This document shows positions 26,112-34,291 of a stretch of 44,171 bases of DNA, piece after piece. The translations under genes were made by a program, and so were the position numbers. Position 1 is the stretch's first letter; every line of letters begins with the position of its first letter. The notes beneath the pieces are model-generated. The model searched no databases. It had not been told where the DNA came from and was given only the letters and a program-made list of their open reading frames with translations. Origin of the DNA: Holophaga sp. (lineage in GTDB: Bacteria; Acidobacteriota; Holophagae; Holophagales; Holophagaceae); NCBI GenBank assembly GCA_031292735.1, contig JARLGP010000215.1, positions 1 to 44,171 of the forward strand, in the 5' to 3' direction.

Positions 26112-26222
26112 ACACTATGCCGTTGTTAAACAATAACCATTCCCGTTTCGTGCGGCCCCGGCATGAGGCGCCGTATGGGAAGGTCGCGGAATAACGATGG
26201 TTATTCCGTAACGGCGCCTAAA
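26112..26222. repeat. REP-like palindromic element, copy 3
   Basis: Left half GCCGTTGT...AATAACCATTCCCGTTTC with GCGGCCCCGGCAT; right half TGGTTATTCCGTAACGGC. The halves can pair over about 100 nt. It begins 3 nt after one stop codon and ends 7 nt before the ATG of the thioesterase gene, so the hairpin could affect expression of both neighbours. Confidence 0.72.
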
Positions 26223-26229
26223 CTTGTCC

Positions 26230-26679
26230 ATGGTCAAAACACGATCTCCCCACCCGATCGCCCCGGATCTGCTGGATCGGGTGCGGGACCGGTTCCGCGA
26301 TTTCCCGCTCACCCGCGACTGGCAGCTGAGCATCGACGCGCTCCAGCCCGGGCAGGCCACCCTGAGCCTGGTACCCACGGAGTGCACGGTCAATGGGCCC
26401 ACCGGCGTGGTGAACGGCGGGGTGCTGGCCACCCTGGCCGACATCAGCTGCGCCCTGGCCCTCTGCACCTACTTCGACGGCAGGATGCCCTTCGCCACCT
26501 CCGATCTGCACATCCGCTACCTGGAGCCGGCCGACCGCCCGGTGCTGGTGCAGGCCTCGGTGCTCCGGGCCTCCCTGCGCAGCGCCATCCTGGAATGCCA
26601 ACTGCTGTGTGAAGGAAGGATGGTGGGGCTGTGCACGGCGCACTTCACCATCAAGAGCAGGACCGAAGCGGAAAAGTGA
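26230..26679 (+). CDS. Hotdog-fold thioesterase (PaaI/4HBT-like)
   Basis: A 149-residue acyl-CoA thioesterase-like protein. The characteristic helix region reads GPTGVVNGGVLATLADISCA, where many family members have HGG; here it is NGG. A strand segment ATSDLHIRYLEPA and the closing GLCTAHFTI fit the hotdog fold. The substrate is unknown. The ATG at 26230 (MVKTRSPH) is chosen over an in-frame TTG two codons earlier; neither has a clear ribosome site, and the start sits only 8 nt after the foot of the REP-like hairpin. Confidence 0.82.
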   Translation: MVKTRSPHPIAPDLLDRVRDRFRDFPLTRDWQLSIDALQPGQATLSLVPTECTVNGPTGVVNGGVLATLADISCALALCTYFDGRMPFATSDLHIRYLEPADRPVLVQASVLRASLRSAILECQLLCEGRMVGLCTAHFTIKSRTEAEK

Positions 26680-26681
26680 AG

Positions 26682-26724
26682 GGTTCCCGGGAACCTTGAG
26701 GCGATAAGCCGTATATTAAATTCG
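26682..26724 (+). promoter_or_regulatory. Palindrome and -10 element before the antiporter gene
   Basis: GGTTCCCGGGAACC (26682-26695) is a perfect 14-bp dyad. TATATT (26712-26717) resembles a -10 box and would place the transcription start at or near the GTG at 26724, implying a leaderless message. No matching -35 is seen at 17-nt spacing; the dyad lies where a regulator or -35 contact would be expected. Confidence 0.4.
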
Positions 26725-28709
26725 TGACAGCCCAGGTTCCAAGACTCATTCTCGATCTCGCGATGGTGCTCGGTGTAGCTGCCGTCATCAGCCTGGTGTT
26801 CCGGCGGCTGAAGCAGCCGGCCGTGCTTGGCTACATGCTGGCTGGGCTGATCGTCGGGCCGCATGTCCCCATCCCCCTGGTGGCCGACCTGGAGAACGTC
26901 CAGACCATGGCCGAACTGGGCGTGGTGCTGCTGATGTTCTCGGTGGGCCTGGAATTCGACTTCCGCAAGCTGCTGGACAAGGGCCCCACGGCCATGGTCC
27001 TGGGCGCCATCCAGCTGGGCTTCACCACCTGGCTCGGCTTCATGACCGGGCGCGCCCTGGGCTGGAGTTTCCTGCAAAGCGCCTTCATGGGCGCGGCCCT
27101 GGCCATCTCCAGCACCATGATCATCGCCAAGCTGTTCGAGGAGCATGGCGCCAAGGGCCATCTGCGCGACCGGGTGCTTGCGGTGCTGGTGGTGCAGGAC
27201 CTGTTCGCCATCCTGCTCCTGGCCGGGCTGGACGCCACCTCCGCCAGCGGCGGGTTCGGCGCCGGCGGCCTGGGGCTGACCCTGGGCAAGGTGGCCCTGC
27301 TGCTGGCCGGCCTGCTGGGGATCGGCGGCATGGTGGTGCCCCGGCTGCTGCGCTGGGCCGCGGACCAGGGCCGGGACGAAACGCTCCTGGTGGCCTCGGT
27401 GGGGGTATGCTTCACCGCCGCGGTGCTGGCCGACATGGCCGGATGTTCCCTGGCGCTGGGCGCCTTCCTGGCCGGGGTGCTGGCTGGGGCTAGCGGCCGG
27501 GTGCAGAAGATCGAGCACCTGGTGCTGCCCCTGCGCGACATCTTCGCGGCCATCTTCTTCGTGGCGGTGGGCATGCTGCTGGAGCCGCGGTCCCTGGCGG
27601 CCCAGGCCGGCCCCATCCTGGCCCTCACCGCCGTGGTGCTCCTGGGCCAGCCCCTGGGCGCCACCCTGGGCGGAGCCCTGGCCGGCCTGCCGCTGCGCAC
27701 CGGCTTCCGCACCGGCCTGGCCCTGGCCCAGCCCGGAGAATTCTCCTTCGTGCTGGTGGGCATCGGCGTGCACGCCAAGTTCCTGGGCCCCGACCTGATG
27801 GCGGTGCCGGTGGGCGTCTGCCTGCTCACGGCCCTGCTGGGCCCCACCCTGTTCCGCCGCGGCGACGCTCTGGCGGCCGGGCTGGAGCGCCGGATCCCGG
27901 CCCGCATCAACTGGTATCTCAAAGCCTATCAGTCCTGGGCGGCCCGGCTGGGGCGCTTCACCCTGGGCCGCGGGCCGGCGCCCCTGAGGCGGCCGTTGAT
28001 CTTCCTGGTGCTGGACGCCGCCCTCATGGACGCGGTGATCATCGCCGTCGCCCTGCTGAAGCGGCACCAGCCCTGGGTGCAGAACCCCAATGCCGCCCTG
28101 GGCCTGCTGGGCGCCCAGGCGATCCTGCTGGCCCTCCTGGCCTGGGCCCTCTGCGGCCGCGCCAGCGAGATCGCCGAACGGATCCTCACCCCGGCGCCGT
28201 CCCTGCAGGCGCCCCCCCTTGCCGGGCGCCGGCACCTGCAGGCCTCGCTCAGCCTGGCCCTGGTGCTCGCGGTGGCGGCGCCGTCCCTGGCCCTGCTCCA
28301 GCCGTTCCTGCCCGAGGGCCCCCTGCTGGTGCTGTTCCTGGCCGGGCTGGCCGGCCTGCTGGGCCTGCTTTGGGTTCATTCCCGCCGGTTTCCCCCGGAC
28401 CGGGCCACCGGCTCCGAATGGCTGCTGCGCCGGGTGCGGGCGCCCTGGGCCAGGTCCGAGCCCGAGGAGCTGGGACCGCCGGCCCTGCTTTCCCTCCGCC
28501 TGACAGCCCAGTGCCCGGTGCTGGACCTGCCGCTGGGCGAACTGGCCCTGGAACAGCGCACCGGCGCCACCATCCTCGGCCTGACGCGGGCCGGCCACCC
28601 CGTGGCCCCCAACGCCGAACTGGAGCTCCAGGCGGATGACCTGCTGGCCCTGCACGGCAGCCCCGCCGCCCTGGAGGCGGCCAGGCGCCTTCTGGAGGCC
28701 CAGTCCTAG
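26724..28709 (+). CDS. Monovalent cation:proton antiporter, CPA2 family (Kef-type) with TrkA-C-like tail
   Basis: Inner-membrane antiporter for K+ or Na+ against H+. Residues about 1-390 form the CPA2 transport domain with 12 or so helices. Marks are VFRRLKQPAVLGYMLAGLIV, ELGVVLLMFSVGLEFDFRK, VLVVQDLFAILLL (QD in the ion path), LGAFLAGVLAG and IFFVAVGMLL. About 390-560 hold further hydrophobic helices (LIFLVLDAALMDAVIIAVAL). The last 75 residues resemble a TrkA-C domain (LRLTAQCPVLDLPLGELALE, ELELQADDLLALHGSPAAL). No TrkA-N (NAD-binding) domain is seen. GTG 26724 is used, without a ribosome site; a leaderless start is possible. It is convergent with ftsX. Confidence 0.9.
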   Translation: MTAQVPRLILDLAMVLGVAAVISLVFRRLKQPAVLGYMLAGLIVGPHVPIPLVADLENVQTMAELGVVLLMFSVGLEFDFRKLLDKGPTAMVLGAIQLGFTTWLGFMTGRALGWSFLQSAFMGAALAISSTMIIAKLFEEHGAKGHLRDRVLAVLVVQDLFAILLLAGLDATSASGGFGAGGLGLTLGKVALLLAGLLGIGGMVVPRLLRWAADQGRDETLLVASVGVCFTAAVLADMAGCSLALGAFLAGVLAGASGRVQKIEHLVLPLRDIFAAIFFVAVGMLLEPRSLAAQAGPILALTAVVLLGQPLGATLGGALAGLPLRTGFRTGLALAQPGEFSFVLVGIGVHAKFLGPDLMAVPVGVCLLTALLGPTLFRRGDALAAGLERRIPARINWYLKAYQSWAARLGRFTLGRGPAPLRRPLIFLVLDAALMDAVIIAVALLKRHQPWVQNPNAALGLLGAQAILLALLAWALCGRASEIAERILTPAPSLQAPPLAGRRHLQASLSLALVLAVAAPSLALLQPFLPEGPLLVLFLAGLAGLLGLLWVHSRRFPPDRATGSEWLLRRVRAPWARSEPEELGPPALLSLRLTAQCPVLDLPLGELALEQRTGATILGLTRAGHPVAPNAELELQADDLLALHGSPAALEAARRLLEAQS

Positions 28710-28715
28710 GTAGCC

Positions 28716-29645
28716 CTAGGCTCCCCGCTCCTGCATCATCGCTTCCATCTGGCGCAGGGTGCGCTGGGTGTTCCAGAAGCCCCACAGGGCGCCCAGGGCG
28801 CCGGTGGCCATGCCGATGACCGCCAGCCCGGCCAGGTTGCGGGGCGAGAAGAAGCCCATGCGGGCCAGTTCCACCAGCAGCGGCGGCAGGTTGCCCAGGC
28901 CCCGGGCCAGCGGCAGCCAGAGCGCCAGCAGGCCCAGCACGGCGAGGATGCTGGCGAACAGGCCCAGCACCGCGCCTTCCACCAGCAGCGGGGTGCGGAT
29001 GAAGCTTTCGGTGGCCCCCACCAGGCGCATGATGGCGATCTCCTCTTCCCGGGCCAGCACGCTCATGCGGATGACGTTGCCGGTGGAGAAGCCCGCGGCC
29101 ACCAGCAGCAGGGCGCCCAGGGCGCTGAGCGCCGAGCGCAGCATCCGCGCCGTCTTCTGCAGGTTGGCCAGGCGCTCCTGGTCCACCACCACGTCCCCCA
29201 CCCCCGGCAGCCCGCGCAGGCTGTCGCCCACTTCCATGGCCCGGTGGTTCACCAGCAGATCCGGCCGGAGGCTGAGCTCCAGGGTTTCCGGAATGGGTTC
29301 GCCCAGGCTCTTGAGCATCAGCCCCGCCTCCCGGGAGGACTCCAGGAAGCGCCGGGTGGCCTCCTCGGAGGGCACCCGGTGCACCTTGACGAACCTGGGA
29401 TCCCGCTGCAGCCGCGCTTCCGTGTCATCCAGGTTGCCGCCCTCGGCGGCGAACACGGTGATCTTGGCCAGGGTCTCCATGCGGGTGACCCAGCGGTTCA
29501 GCCCCTGCACCAGCAGCAGCCCGCCGCCGGCCAGGAACAGGCCCAGCGCCAGGGTGAGCACCGCCAGGAAGTGCTGGCCCCGGTGGCGCACCAGGTCCCT
29601 GCCCACGTCCTTGCAGAGGAGGCCCAGCAGGCGCAGAAAGACCAT
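28716..29645 (-). CDS. ftsX: Cell division protein FtsX-like permease
   Basis: Inner-membrane component of the FtsEX complex, which activates peptidoglycan hydrolases at the septum. The 309-residue protein has the FtsX layout: a first helix (about residues 27-49, FLAVLTLALGLFLAGGGLLL), an extracytoplasmic domain (about 50-180) and three C-terminal helices with the family stretch REEEIAIMRLVGATESFIRT, then PLLVEGAVLG. The ATG at 29645 follows directly on the TAG of the upstream lipoprotein gene (TAGATG), indicating translational coupling. The ATPase partner FtsE is not encoded next to it, which is unusual. Confidence 0.92.
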   Translation of the reverse strand: MVFLRLLGLLCKDVGRDLVRHRGQHFLAVLTLALGLFLAGGGLLLVQGLNRWVTRMETLAKITVFAAEGGNLDDTEARLQRDPRFVKVHRVPSEEATRRFLESSREAGLMLKSLGEPIPETLELSLRPDLLVNHRAMEVGDSLRGLPGVGDVVVDQERLANLQKTARMLRSALSALGALLLVAAGFSTGNVIRMSVLAREEEIAIMRLVGATESFIRTPLLVEGAVLGLFASILAVLGLLALWLPLARGLGNLPPLLVELARMGFFSPRNLAGLAVIGMATGALGALWGFWNTQRTLRQMEAMMQERGA

Positions 29646-30830
29646 CTAGTTGTTCCCGCCGATGGCCATGCCGCGGATCTCGCTGACGCCCGGCAGGGTG
29701 GCGGAGACGGCCGCGCTCCCGCCGCTGGGGGTGTCCCAGATGAGCAGGGACGAGGTGCCGGTGCCCTCCCCGATGGCGGAACTCGACGTCAGGCTGAAAT
29801 TGGCCCCCAGCAGCCAGTCCCCGCTGGCGGGGTGGGAGATGGCCCGCAGGTTGCCCAGGGCCCCGGCGGTGTCGCCCAGGGACCGGGTGGGGGCCACATC
29901 CAGGCCCGGGGAGAAGGCGCTGCTTTTGAACACCAGGACGGCGGCGTTCCCGGGCGAGGAGTAGTTCGGGGCAAACACGTACAGGGAGCTGTTCTGGGAA
30001 TCATAGGCCAGCGATCCGTACTGCAGGGGAGAAACCAGCTCCGTGGCCAACCCGATCACCACGCCGGAAGAGTAGTCGTTCGACGCAGGCGAGGGGAACG
30101 TTCCGCCGGAGCCCTGCCGCAGCCGGGGTCCGGAACGGGGGTTGTTGCCCATGCCGTCGTAGATGGTGGTTCCGCCGCCGAACAGGCCGTACGCGTTGCC
30201 GCCCGGAATGGCCGCCACTCCGCACCCGAAGGTGTCGGTGCTGACCCCGATGGTGTAGCTGGACGCAGGGGTGATTGTCGAGCTGTTGCCCACCTGGCTG
30301 GCGTTGGTGATCTTCCAGACCCGGGTGGCCGATCCGTTGGCGGCGTTCTCCAGCACATAGAGAATGTTGCTGTTCCCGTCCACGGCCGCCTGGCCGAACA
30401 CCGATCCGGCGGTATACGGGTCCACCCCGGACTTGCCCAGGGTGAAGCTGATGATGTCGGCCGTCTTGGAGACGGTTCCGCTCTGGGTGTTGGCCTTGTT
30501 GATGACATAGACGGTGCCGTCGGTTTCCACCAGGTAGATCCGGTTGCCGGTGTTGTCCATGGCCAGCCCGCCCCAGGACAGGTCCTCGCCGGAGCTCAAG
30601 CCGTTGACGATGGTGCGGTCTGCCGAGGGCACGGTGGTGCCGGCCTTGGCGGCCGAATAGACCTTGTTCACGTCGTTCCAGACCAGCACGGAGCGCGAGG
30701 TATTGTCATAGACATAGAGGTTGGTGCCGCCGCTGCTGTTCTTCACGCAGCCCAGCGCGCCCAGGAGGGCCAGGGCTGCGGGCAGGCAGGCACGGCGGAG
30801 GGTTGCCAAGGGGAAAACGAGTGTGCGCAC
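29646..30830 (-). CDS. Lipoprotein with propeller-like repeats, unknown function
   Basis: A 394-residue product with a lipoprotein signal ending ALLGALGC (Cys28), so anchored in the inner or outer membrane. The mature part has repeated short strands of beta-propeller character, such as NLYVYDNTSRSVLVWNDV, GGLAMDNTGNRIYLVETDG, TVYVINKANTQSG, AAVDGNSNILYVLENA and GSLAYDSQNSSLYVFAPNY. The spacing of G-(A/L)-x-D...(I/L)Y-V suggests NHL/SMP30-like blades, but no catalytic set is recognised. GTG 30830 follows GGAGA. It is the middle gene of a DUF4388-lipoprotein-ftsX operon, with a 15-nt gap upstream and zero spacing to ftsX. Coupling to ftsX hints at an envelope role; this is inference. Confidence 0.8.
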   Translation of the reverse strand: MRTLVFPLATLRRACLPAALALLGALGCVKNSSGGTNLYVYDNTSRSVLVWNDVNKVYSAAKAGTTVPSADRTIVNGLSSGEDLSWGGLAMDNTGNRIYLVETDGTVYVINKANTQSGTVSKTADIISFTLGKSGVDPYTAGSVFGQAAVDGNSNILYVLENAANGSATRVWKITNASQVGNSSTITPASSYTIGVSTDTFGCGVAAIPGGNAYGLFGGGTTIYDGMGNNPRSGPRLRQGSGGTFPSPASNDYSSGVVIGLATELVSPLQYGSLAYDSQNSSLYVFAPNYSSPGNAAVLVFKSSAFSPGLDVAPTRSLGDTAGALGNLRAISHPASGDWLLGANFSLTSSSAIGEGTGTSSLLIWDTPSGGSAAVSATLPGVSEIRGMAIGGNN

Positions 30831-30845
30831 GTGGATCTCCGGAAG

Positions 30846-31835
30846 CTACTTGGCAAAAAGGGCCTTGAGATGCGAATTGAGGTTCTTGACCGTTTCCCCG
30901 TCACAGCCGGCGTCCACCGCCCCCCGGGACACCGCCAGGGCGAGGTTCTTCACCGCCTCCGGGCCTTCCCCCTGGACCAGCTGGCTGTTGGCCCGGGCCA
31001 GCAGGCGGTTCAGCATGTCGTGGTGTTCCGGCGGCAGCACCGCCTTGGCGGTGAGCACGATGCGCTGGGCGAAATGGGTGAGCTTGGCCAGCTTCACCGG
31101 GTCGTTGGCGGCCGCCGGCCGGGGCGGCAGCGGCGCAGGCCGGGGCTCCAGCATGGCTTCCGGCACCGGCATGGGCTCGGGCACCGTGGCCTGGAGCCTG
31201 GGCTCGGTCTGGACGCCGGCGGCCAGCACGTGGGCCGGCGCGGGCGCGGGGACAGGGACCGCCATCGGCAGCTCCGGACGTTTGCCGCTGCGCAACCCTT
31301 TCATCACCACGTAGTTGGCCATGACCAGACCATAGAGGTCCTTGGCCACGCTGAGCACCGGCCGCTTCACCAGCACGGCCAGTTCCTCCACCGTGAAATA
31401 GCCGGTGAGGAGGTCCAGCAGCTTGGCCTCCCGGGGGTGCACCCCGGTGGCGGACTCGCCGGGCAGCAGGGTGGAACAGGGGTAGAGGTCCAGGGACTCG
31501 ACCTTCTGGCTGATCACCTGCCATTCGTCCATGCGCCGATGCATTTCCATCAGAATGGAAGGGTTGGGTTTGGTGATGGTGGGCTCCACCAGCACCTCGG
31601 CCTCCTCGAAATGGTAGGTGCCGTCCAGCCAAAGGGCCACCTGGTAGATGGCCTCCAGCCCTTCGTTCTCGTTGGTGACCGCATGGATGATGCGCCCGGC
31701 CTTGAGGAAGATTCTGGCTTTCTTGGGATCCTCCTGGACGTGGAAGCACCCGGTCTTGCCCCCCTGGCTCACCAGCTGGATGATGTCCGGCAAAGGCGCT
31801 TCGCGCATGGAACCCTGGATCAGACCCTGGGACAT
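30846..31835 (-). CDS. DUF4388 (PATAN-type) domain protein
   Basis: A 329-residue cytoplasmic protein. Residues about 1-110 are a DUF4388 domain: MSQGLIQGSMREAPLPDIIQ, LVSQGGKTGCFHV, ARIFLKAGRIIHAVT, then GLEAIYQVALWLDGTYHFEE. This domain is common in delta-proteobacteria and Acidobacteriota, often joined to receiver or signalling proteins. About 110-215 look like a winged-helix-type segment (EAKLLDLLTGYFTVEELAVL). A Pro/Ala-rich linker (PMAVPVPAPAPAHVL) and a helical C-terminus follow. The ATG at 31835 is chosen from GAGGGG upstream and the DUF4388 start. It is first in the operon with the lipoprotein and ftsX. Confidence 0.82.
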   Translation of the reverse strand: MSQGLIQGSMREAPLPDIIQLVSQGGKTGCFHVQEDPKKARIFLKAGRIIHAVTNENEGLEAIYQVALWLDGTYHFEEAEVLVEPTITKPNPSILMEMHRRMDEWQVISQKVESLDLYPCSTLLPGESATGVHPREAKLLDLLTGYFTVEELAVLVKRPVLSVAKDLYGLVMANYVVMKGLRSGKRPELPMAVPVPAPAPAHVLAAGVQTEPRLQATVPEPMPVPEAMLEPRPAPLPPRPAAANDPVKLAKLTHFAQRIVLTAKAVLPPEHHDMLNRLLARANSQLVQGEGPEAVKNLALAVSRGAVDAGCDGETVKNLNSHLKALFAK

Positions 31836-31978
31836 CGAGATCCCCTCTCCCTCAAGTATAAGGTTGCTGGAGATCGTAACATGCCCCCTCGGCCTGCGCT
31901 GCGGCTCGGACTTTGCCTCCGCACGCGCTAGGAGTCCTTCACCATTATGAAATAGAATCAAGTTTTCGAGGTACCGCC

Positions 31979-33049
31979 GTGGACTCACCTTTCGCCTCCA
32001 TTGATACGGCCATCGAGGCCATCCGGCAAGGACGCATGATCGTCGTGGTGGATGACGAGAACCGGGAGAACGAAGGGGACCTGACCATGGCGGCCCAGCA
32101 CGTGACGCCCGAGGCGATCGCCTTCATGGCCACCTACGGCCGGGGCCTGATCTGCGCCCCCCTGGAGGGCAGCCTCCTGGACCGCCTGCACATCCCGCAG
32201 ATGGTCCAGGACAACACCAGTCCTTACGAGACGGCGTTCTGCGTCAGCGTGGAAGCCCGGGTGGGCACCTCCACCGGCATTTCCGCCCATGACCGCGCCC
32301 GCACCATCCAGGCCCTGGTGGCCCCCGACGCCAGGCCCTCGGACTTCGTCAAGCCGGGCCACGTGTTCCCGCTGCGGGCCAAGGCCGGCGGGGTCCTGGC
32401 CCGCACCGGCCAGACCGAGGCGTCGGTGGACCTGGCCCGGCTGGCGGGCCTGCACCCGTCCGGGGTCATTTGCGAAATCATGAAGGACGACGGCACCATG
32501 GCCCGGGTGCCGGATCTCACCGGCTTCTGCGCCCAGCACGGGCTGCTCATGGTCACCGTGGAGTCCCTGGTGGCCCACCGGCTGCGCAAGGACCCCATCA
32601 TCCGCCAGCTGGACAGCTCCGCCCGGGACACCGCCTGGGGCCACCTTCAGGTGCACCGGTTCGAGAGCCTGCTGGACGGCAGCACCCATTTCGCCTTCGT
32701 CCTGGGCGACCTGGGCACCGGCCCCGCCCCCCTGGTGCGGGTCCACCAGGAAACCCTGCCCGAAGACCTGGACGGGTTCGGCCAGGTGGACCCCACCCCG
32801 TTCCATGCCGCCATGGACGCCATCGCCCGGGAGGGCCGGGGGGTCCTGGTCTACCTGCGGCGGCCGCGCACGGCCCCGGCGGAGCCCCAGGGCCCGCTCA
32901 GTGACCGGGAAGTGGGCGTAGGGGCCCATGTCCTGGTTTCCCTGGGGGTGAAACAAATGCGACTCCTCAGCCGCCAGGAAAAGAAGTACATTGGTCTCGG
33001 AGGCTTCGGCCTCGATATCGTCGGTCAGCTTCATCTGGATGCGCTTTGA
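31979..33049 (+). CDS. ribBA: 3,4-dihydroxy-2-butanone 4-phosphate synthase with degenerate GTP cyclohydrolase II-like domain
   Basis: Converts ribulose 5-phosphate to the four-carbon riboflavin precursor. The N-terminal RibB domain (about residues 1-205) is intact: MIVVVDDENRENEGDLTMAA, TSTGISAHDRARTI, GHVFPLRAKAGGVLARTGQT, EASVDLARLAGL. The C-terminal half (about 215-356) follows RibA but lacks its zinc Cys cluster: LVRVHQETLPEDLDGFGQVD stands where LVRVHSEC...CDCG is expected. The GTP cyclohydrolase II activity is therefore probably lost, and a separate enzyme would be needed. GTG 31979 is preceded by GAGG. The cNMP-domain gene starts inside its stop (4-nt overlap). Confidence 0.9.
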   Translation: MDSPFASIDTAIEAIRQGRMIVVVDDENRENEGDLTMAAQHVTPEAIAFMATYGRGLICAPLEGSLLDRLHIPQMVQDNTSPYETAFCVSVEARVGTSTGISAHDRARTIQALVAPDARPSDFVKPGHVFPLRAKAGGVLARTGQTEASVDLARLAGLHPSGVICEIMKDDGTMARVPDLTGFCAQHGLLMVTVESLVAHRLRKDPIIRQLDSSARDTAWGHLQVHRFESLLDGSTHFAFVLGDLGTGPAPLVRVHQETLPEDLDGFGQVDPTPFHAAMDAIAREGRGVLVYLRRPRTAPAEPQGPLSDREVGVGAHVLVSLGVKQMRLLSRQEKKYIGLGGFGLDIVGQLHLDAL

Positions 33050-33540
33050 TAAACAGCAAGTCAATAAGCACCTGTCCCTTGTTCAGGAACCTGGACCTGG
33101 AAGAGCGTGCCCAGATTTTGACCATCGGCCAGCCCCGCAGCTACCGGGCGGAGCAGGTGCTGTTCCACGAAGGGGAACCGGGCGACGGGCTTTTCCTCCT
33201 GGTTTCCGGATCGGTGCGCATTTCCAAGCGCTCCGGCACCGGCGAGGAGGCCCTGGCCATCCTGGAACCCAACGCCTTCTTCGGGGAGATGTCCCTGGTC
33301 GATTTCCAGCCCCGGGCGGCGGATGCCATCGCCCATAGCGATATTGATGTATTCTTTATTCCCTTGCCGGCCCTTCGGGTGCTGCTCGAAACCCATCACC
33401 CGTTGGCCATGAAGGTCCTGTTCGCCCTGTGTGAAGTGCTCACCCAGCGACTGCGGGAAACCAACGACCGTTTCATGAGCGTGTTCACCCTCGCTCAATG
33501 GGGTTCCGGTCTGCAGAACGACCTCATCCCCCTTCCCTAA
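33046..33540 (+). CDS. Cyclic nucleotide-binding domain protein (no DNA-binding domain)
   Basis: A 164-residue single-domain cNMP-binding protein. The cyclic-nucleotide fold is clear: CPLFRNLDLEERAQILTIGQ, EGEPGDGLFLLVSGSVRISK, and the phosphate-binding cassette FFGEMSLVDFQPRAADAIAH with Gly-Glu and the Arg. No helix-turn-helix follows, so it is a sensor module rather than a Crp-type regulator; a partner is unknown. The frame opens at TTG 33046, overlapping the ribBA TGA (TTGA), which suggests translational coupling. The trxA gene follows 31 nt later. Confidence 0.88.
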   Translation: MINSKSISTCPLFRNLDLEERAQILTIGQPRSYRAEQVLFHEGEPGDGLFLLVSGSVRISKRSGTGEEALAILEPNAFFGEMSLVDFQPRAADAIAHSDIDVFFIPLPALRVLLETHHPLAMKVLFALCEVLTQRLRETNDRFMSVFTLAQWGSGLQNDLIPLP

Positions 33541-33571
33541 CCCCCGCACGGGGCATTTTCCGAGGAAACCC

Positions 33572-33892
33572 ATGTCAGATCTAGTTGGACACATCACCGA
33601 CGCCGAGTTCCAGAGCACGGTCGCCGAGGGCATCACCCTGGTGGATTTCTGGGCCCCCTGGTGCGGACCCTGCCGCATGATCGCCCCGATCCTCGACGAG
33701 CTGGCGGGTGAGTTGAAGGACAAGGCCAGGATCGTGAAGATCAACGTGGACGAGAATCCCCTGGTGGCCGGGCAGTTCGGGGTGATGTCCATCCCCACCC
33801 TGCTGCTGTTCAAGAACGGCCAGAAGGTGGACCAGAAGGTCGGCGGCCAGGCCAAGCCTCAGCTGAAGGCGTTCATCGAGCAGGCTCTATAA
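33572..33892 (+). CDS. trxA: Thioredoxin
   Basis: Cytoplasmic dithiol-disulfide oxidoreductase. The 106-residue protein is canonical: LVDFWAPWCGPCRMIAPILD with the WCGPC active site at about residues 30-34, KINVDENPLVAGQFGVMSIP with the cis-Pro, and TLLLFKNGQKV. CGAGGAAA precedes the ATG at 33572. It follows the ribBA-cNMP pair on the same strand. Its stop overlaps the end of an opposite-strand small gene by 6 nt; the first recognisable plus-strand terminator lies 312 nt further, beyond that gene. Confidence 0.97.
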   Translation: MSDLVGHITDAEFQSTVAEGITLVDFWAPWCGPCRMIAPILDELAGELKDKARIVKINVDENPLVAGQFGVMSIPTLLLFKNGQKVDQKVGGQAKPQLKAFIEQAL

Positions 33893-34177
33893 CTTTTTGA
33901 TTTCCAGCAGGTTGGCCACGGACTGGAGCAGCTCCGCCAGGGGTTGCAGTTCCGTGGCATCCAGGGTGAGCGCGCCGTCCTGCAGGGGATCGAAATGCTC
34001 GTCGTCCTCGCTCCAGCGCCACCACTTCAGGGATAGGGTTCCCCCGGCCGAGCGGCAGACCCACAGCTCGAAATCTTCCCGGCAAAGTCTGCCCAGGATG
34101 GTGGCGGCGTTCGGGTCTTCTGGTTCGGCCTGGACTTGGTCCCGCACCAGCGGAATCACGTTGGAAGGGATGGCCAT
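33887..34177 (-). CDS. Small hypothetical protein
   Basis: No family recognised. The 96-residue acidic protein has no signal or membrane segment (MAIPSNVIPLVRDQVQAEPE at the start, LWVCRSAGGTLSLKWWRWSE in the middle, LAELLQSVANLLEIKKL at the end). The ATG at 34177 follows GAGG at good spacing; a TTG two codons upstream is less likely. It is convergent with trxA, overlapping its end by 6 nt, and divergent from the Cache-channel gene. Codon use resembles its neighbours, so it is probably real. Confidence 0.6.
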   Translation of the reverse strand: MAIPSNVIPLVRDQVQAEPEDPNAATILGRLCREDFELWVCRSAGGTLSLKWWRWSEDDEHFDPLQDGALTLDATELQPLAELLQSVANLLEIKKL

Positions 34178-34204
34178 GCACAACCTCTGGGATTGAGTTT
34201 ACCC

Positions 34205-34243
34205 AAAAGCCGGGGCACGCAGGTCCGGCGTGTGGGCTTTTTT
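34205..34243 (+). terminator. Rho-independent terminator (plus strand)
   Basis: AAAAGCC (34205-34211) pairs with GGCTTTT (34235-34241), with an inner stem CACGC/GCGTG and loop AGGTCCG. The T run continues to 34243. It suits plus-strand transcripts from the trxA side that have run antisense through the small minus-strand gene. Confidence 0.65.
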
Positions 34244-34291
34244 GCCCTTTCAGCCATTGCCAGGCCCTTGTAATTAATAATAATTAATGGC

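Noticed and set aside
26517..28655. 712-codon minus-strand frame opposite the antiporter
   Set aside because: Gln/Gly/His-rich shadow with no recognisable fold; the antiporter on the plus strand is clear.
29244..31931. 895-codon frame opposite ftsX, the lipoprotein and the DUF4388 gene
   Set aside because: Shadow frame; three well-formed genes with ribosome sites lie on the other strand.
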